Shown piece after piece: positions 61,582-64,000 of a DNA stretch of 64,000 nucleotides (the stretch's first letter is position 1; each line of letters opens with the position of its first letter). The stretch is from contig JAKAGV010000013.1 of NCBI GenBank assembly GCA_021815405.1, positions 109,294-173,293 of the forward strand, given 5' to 3'. This DNA comes from Bacteroidota bacterium. Lineage in GTDB: Bacteria > Bacteroidota > Ignavibacteria > Ignavibacteriales > Ignavibacteriaceae. Below the pieces are notes generated by a model. The model worked only from the letters and a program-made list of their open reading frames with translations, was not told the origin of the DNA and searched no databases. Both the position numbers and the translations under genes were made by a program.

Positions 61582-61606
61582 AGCACTCGCTTTTTGAGAG
61601 TGCTAA
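61580..61606. promoter_or_regulatory. CIRCE operator (HrcA site)
   Basis: Perfect TTAGCACTC (61580-61588), nine-base spacer, GAGTGCTAA (61598-61606), the canonical CIRCE inverted repeat. It overlaps the -10 and start region of the groES promoter, so HrcA repression of groESL, relieved by heat, is expected. hrcA itself is not in the window. Confidence 0.97.
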
Positions 61607-61645
61607 TTACAAACTATAAGTAATCAATTATCAGGAGGTTAAAAT

Positions 61646-61942
61646 ATGGCAAAAATTAATTTAAAGCCGCTGGCAGACAGAGTAATCGTAAAACCCAGCG
61701 AGGCTGAAGAAAAGACAAAAGGCGGAATTATACTGCCGGATACAGCAAAGGAGAAACCAATCGAAGGAACCGTAGTAGCAATCGGACCTGGCAAAACAGC
61801 AGACGATGGAAAAGTTGTTAAGCCGGAAGTTAAAGTTGGTGATAAGGTTTTATACGGCAAGTACAGCGGTACCGAAGTAACCGTAGAAGGTGAAGAATAT
61901 TTAATTATGAGAGAAAGCGATATTTTCGCTATTATCGGTTAA
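61646..61942 (+). CDS. groES: Co-chaperonin GroES
   Basis: Heptameric lid of the GroEL chamber, 98 residues. Typical sequence [20 protein letters not shown], mobile loop [18 protein letters not shown], and [17 protein letters not shown]. Strong CAGGAGGTTAAAAT before the ATG. First gene of the CIRCE-controlled operon. Confidence 0.98.
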   Translation: MAKINLKPLADRVIVKPSEAEEKTKGGIILPDTAKEKPIEGTVVAIGPGKTADDGKVVKPEVKVGDKVLYGKYSGTEVTVEGEEYLIMRESDIFAIIG

Positions 61943-62001
61943 TCAACTATGCCAATCCTAAGGATTCCTTTGGAGAGGCTTACAAAGAATTTTAAAATTA
62001 A

Positions 62002-63654
<1,653 letters not shown>

Positions 63655-63679
63655 TATTATTCTCATTCAATTTCAAATT

Positions 63680-63713
63680 AAGGCGGAAGTAATATTCCGC
63701 CTTTTTTATTTTT
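63680..63713 (+). terminator. Intrinsic terminator of groESL
   Basis: Stem AAGGCGGAA (63680-63688) / TTCCGCCTT (63695-63703), 6-base loop, followed by TTTTATTTTT. A textbook terminator 26 bases after the groEL stop. Confidence 0.93.
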
Positions 63714-64000
63714 AAATCTACTTAATAAACAAAGTGTATTTGGGAATTTTAACACTATACTATTTGCACTGTACTGGAAGATAGCTATGCAAATTTTTCT
63801 ACCTATGATATAAATTATTTTGTGCAAGTCATCATTGTACAACCGGATAAAATTTAATTACTTCTTATTGTATTTCACTACTGTCCGGTTATTAGTTGAA
63901 TAAATTCAATTGGTTAGCAGAATACTGTATTTTAGTTTTGTAATCGAGCACATTCATAAGCTCTAAAATCGGGCTTTTTTCAAAAATATGCACACTTAAA
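63714..64000. other. End of window, nothing assignable
   Basis: 287 AT-rich bases without a credible gene start, RNA or repeat. A gene may begin beyond the window. Confidence 0.5.

Overview
The window is a low-GC bacterial chromosome segment, most likely from the Ignavibacteria/Chlorobi branch of the FCB group. Three C-terminal sorting domains of the type IX secretion system (YPNPFNP...GIYFYR...TKKxxLLK pattern) point to that branch. So do DUF2723 and BNR/sortilin-like proteins, Gram-negative outer-membrane and Sec-exported proteins, clear Shine-Dalgarno (SD) sites and anaerobic glycyl-radical metabolism. The taxonomic call is inference; no rRNA or tRNA gene was seen.

Layout. 1-6.6 kb (minus strand): lon, free-methionine sulfoxide reductase, dnaX, cmk and the start of rpsA. 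6.9-18 kb: inositol-monophosphatase family enzyme, DEAD-box helicase, FKBP-TPR lipofold protein, MATE-like transporter, DUF2723 glycosyltransferase, metallophosphoesterase, GT4 glycosyltransferase and thioredoxin-type arsenate reductase. 18-27 kb: a 21-bp periodic array, then trans-4-hydroxyproline dehydratase (glycyl radical) with its activase, a secreted T9SS cargo, a GH140-like glycosidase, DUF3795, an atypical SDR and a HAD phosphatase. 27-33 kb: a complete phosphate uptake operon, porin-pstS-pstC-pstA-pstB-phoU, headed by four exact 11-bp-spaced GTTAAG boxes that look like a Pho box. 33-44 kb: Nudix, cupin, thioredoxin lipoprotein, DAHP synthase, a large T9SS cargo, MFS transporter, MDR oxidoreductase and a 1044-residue BNR protein.

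The 44-52 kb region is accessory. It holds a HigBA toxin-antitoxin pair, an orphan T9SS sorting domain, a co-oriented cluster of small membrane and exported proteins (two sharing a C-terminal domain), a BNR protein that lacks its sorting domain, a DUF4234 protein with a 55-residue partner, a second 21-bp array directly behind an unknown 160-residue gene, and an ORF6N gene broken by a 135-bp element with terminal inverted repeats. 52-64 kb returns to ordinary genes: an NtrC-type regulator with an altered Walker B, TPR protein, TrmO, YceI plus a b561-like membrane protein, a PAS histidine kinase, Amt, and groES-groEL behind a sigma70 promoter with a CIRCE operator.

Themes. Several families of short palindromic intergenic elements recur in the window, some touching stop codons or reading frames. 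TTG starts backed by good SD sites are common (lon, FKBP, thioredoxin lipoprotein). The most promising unexplained items are the paired 21-bp heptad arrays, the 45-50 kb membrane cluster that appears to have split a T9SS cargo gene, the A9 slippage site in dnaX, and the regulator with proline in place of the Walker B aspartate.
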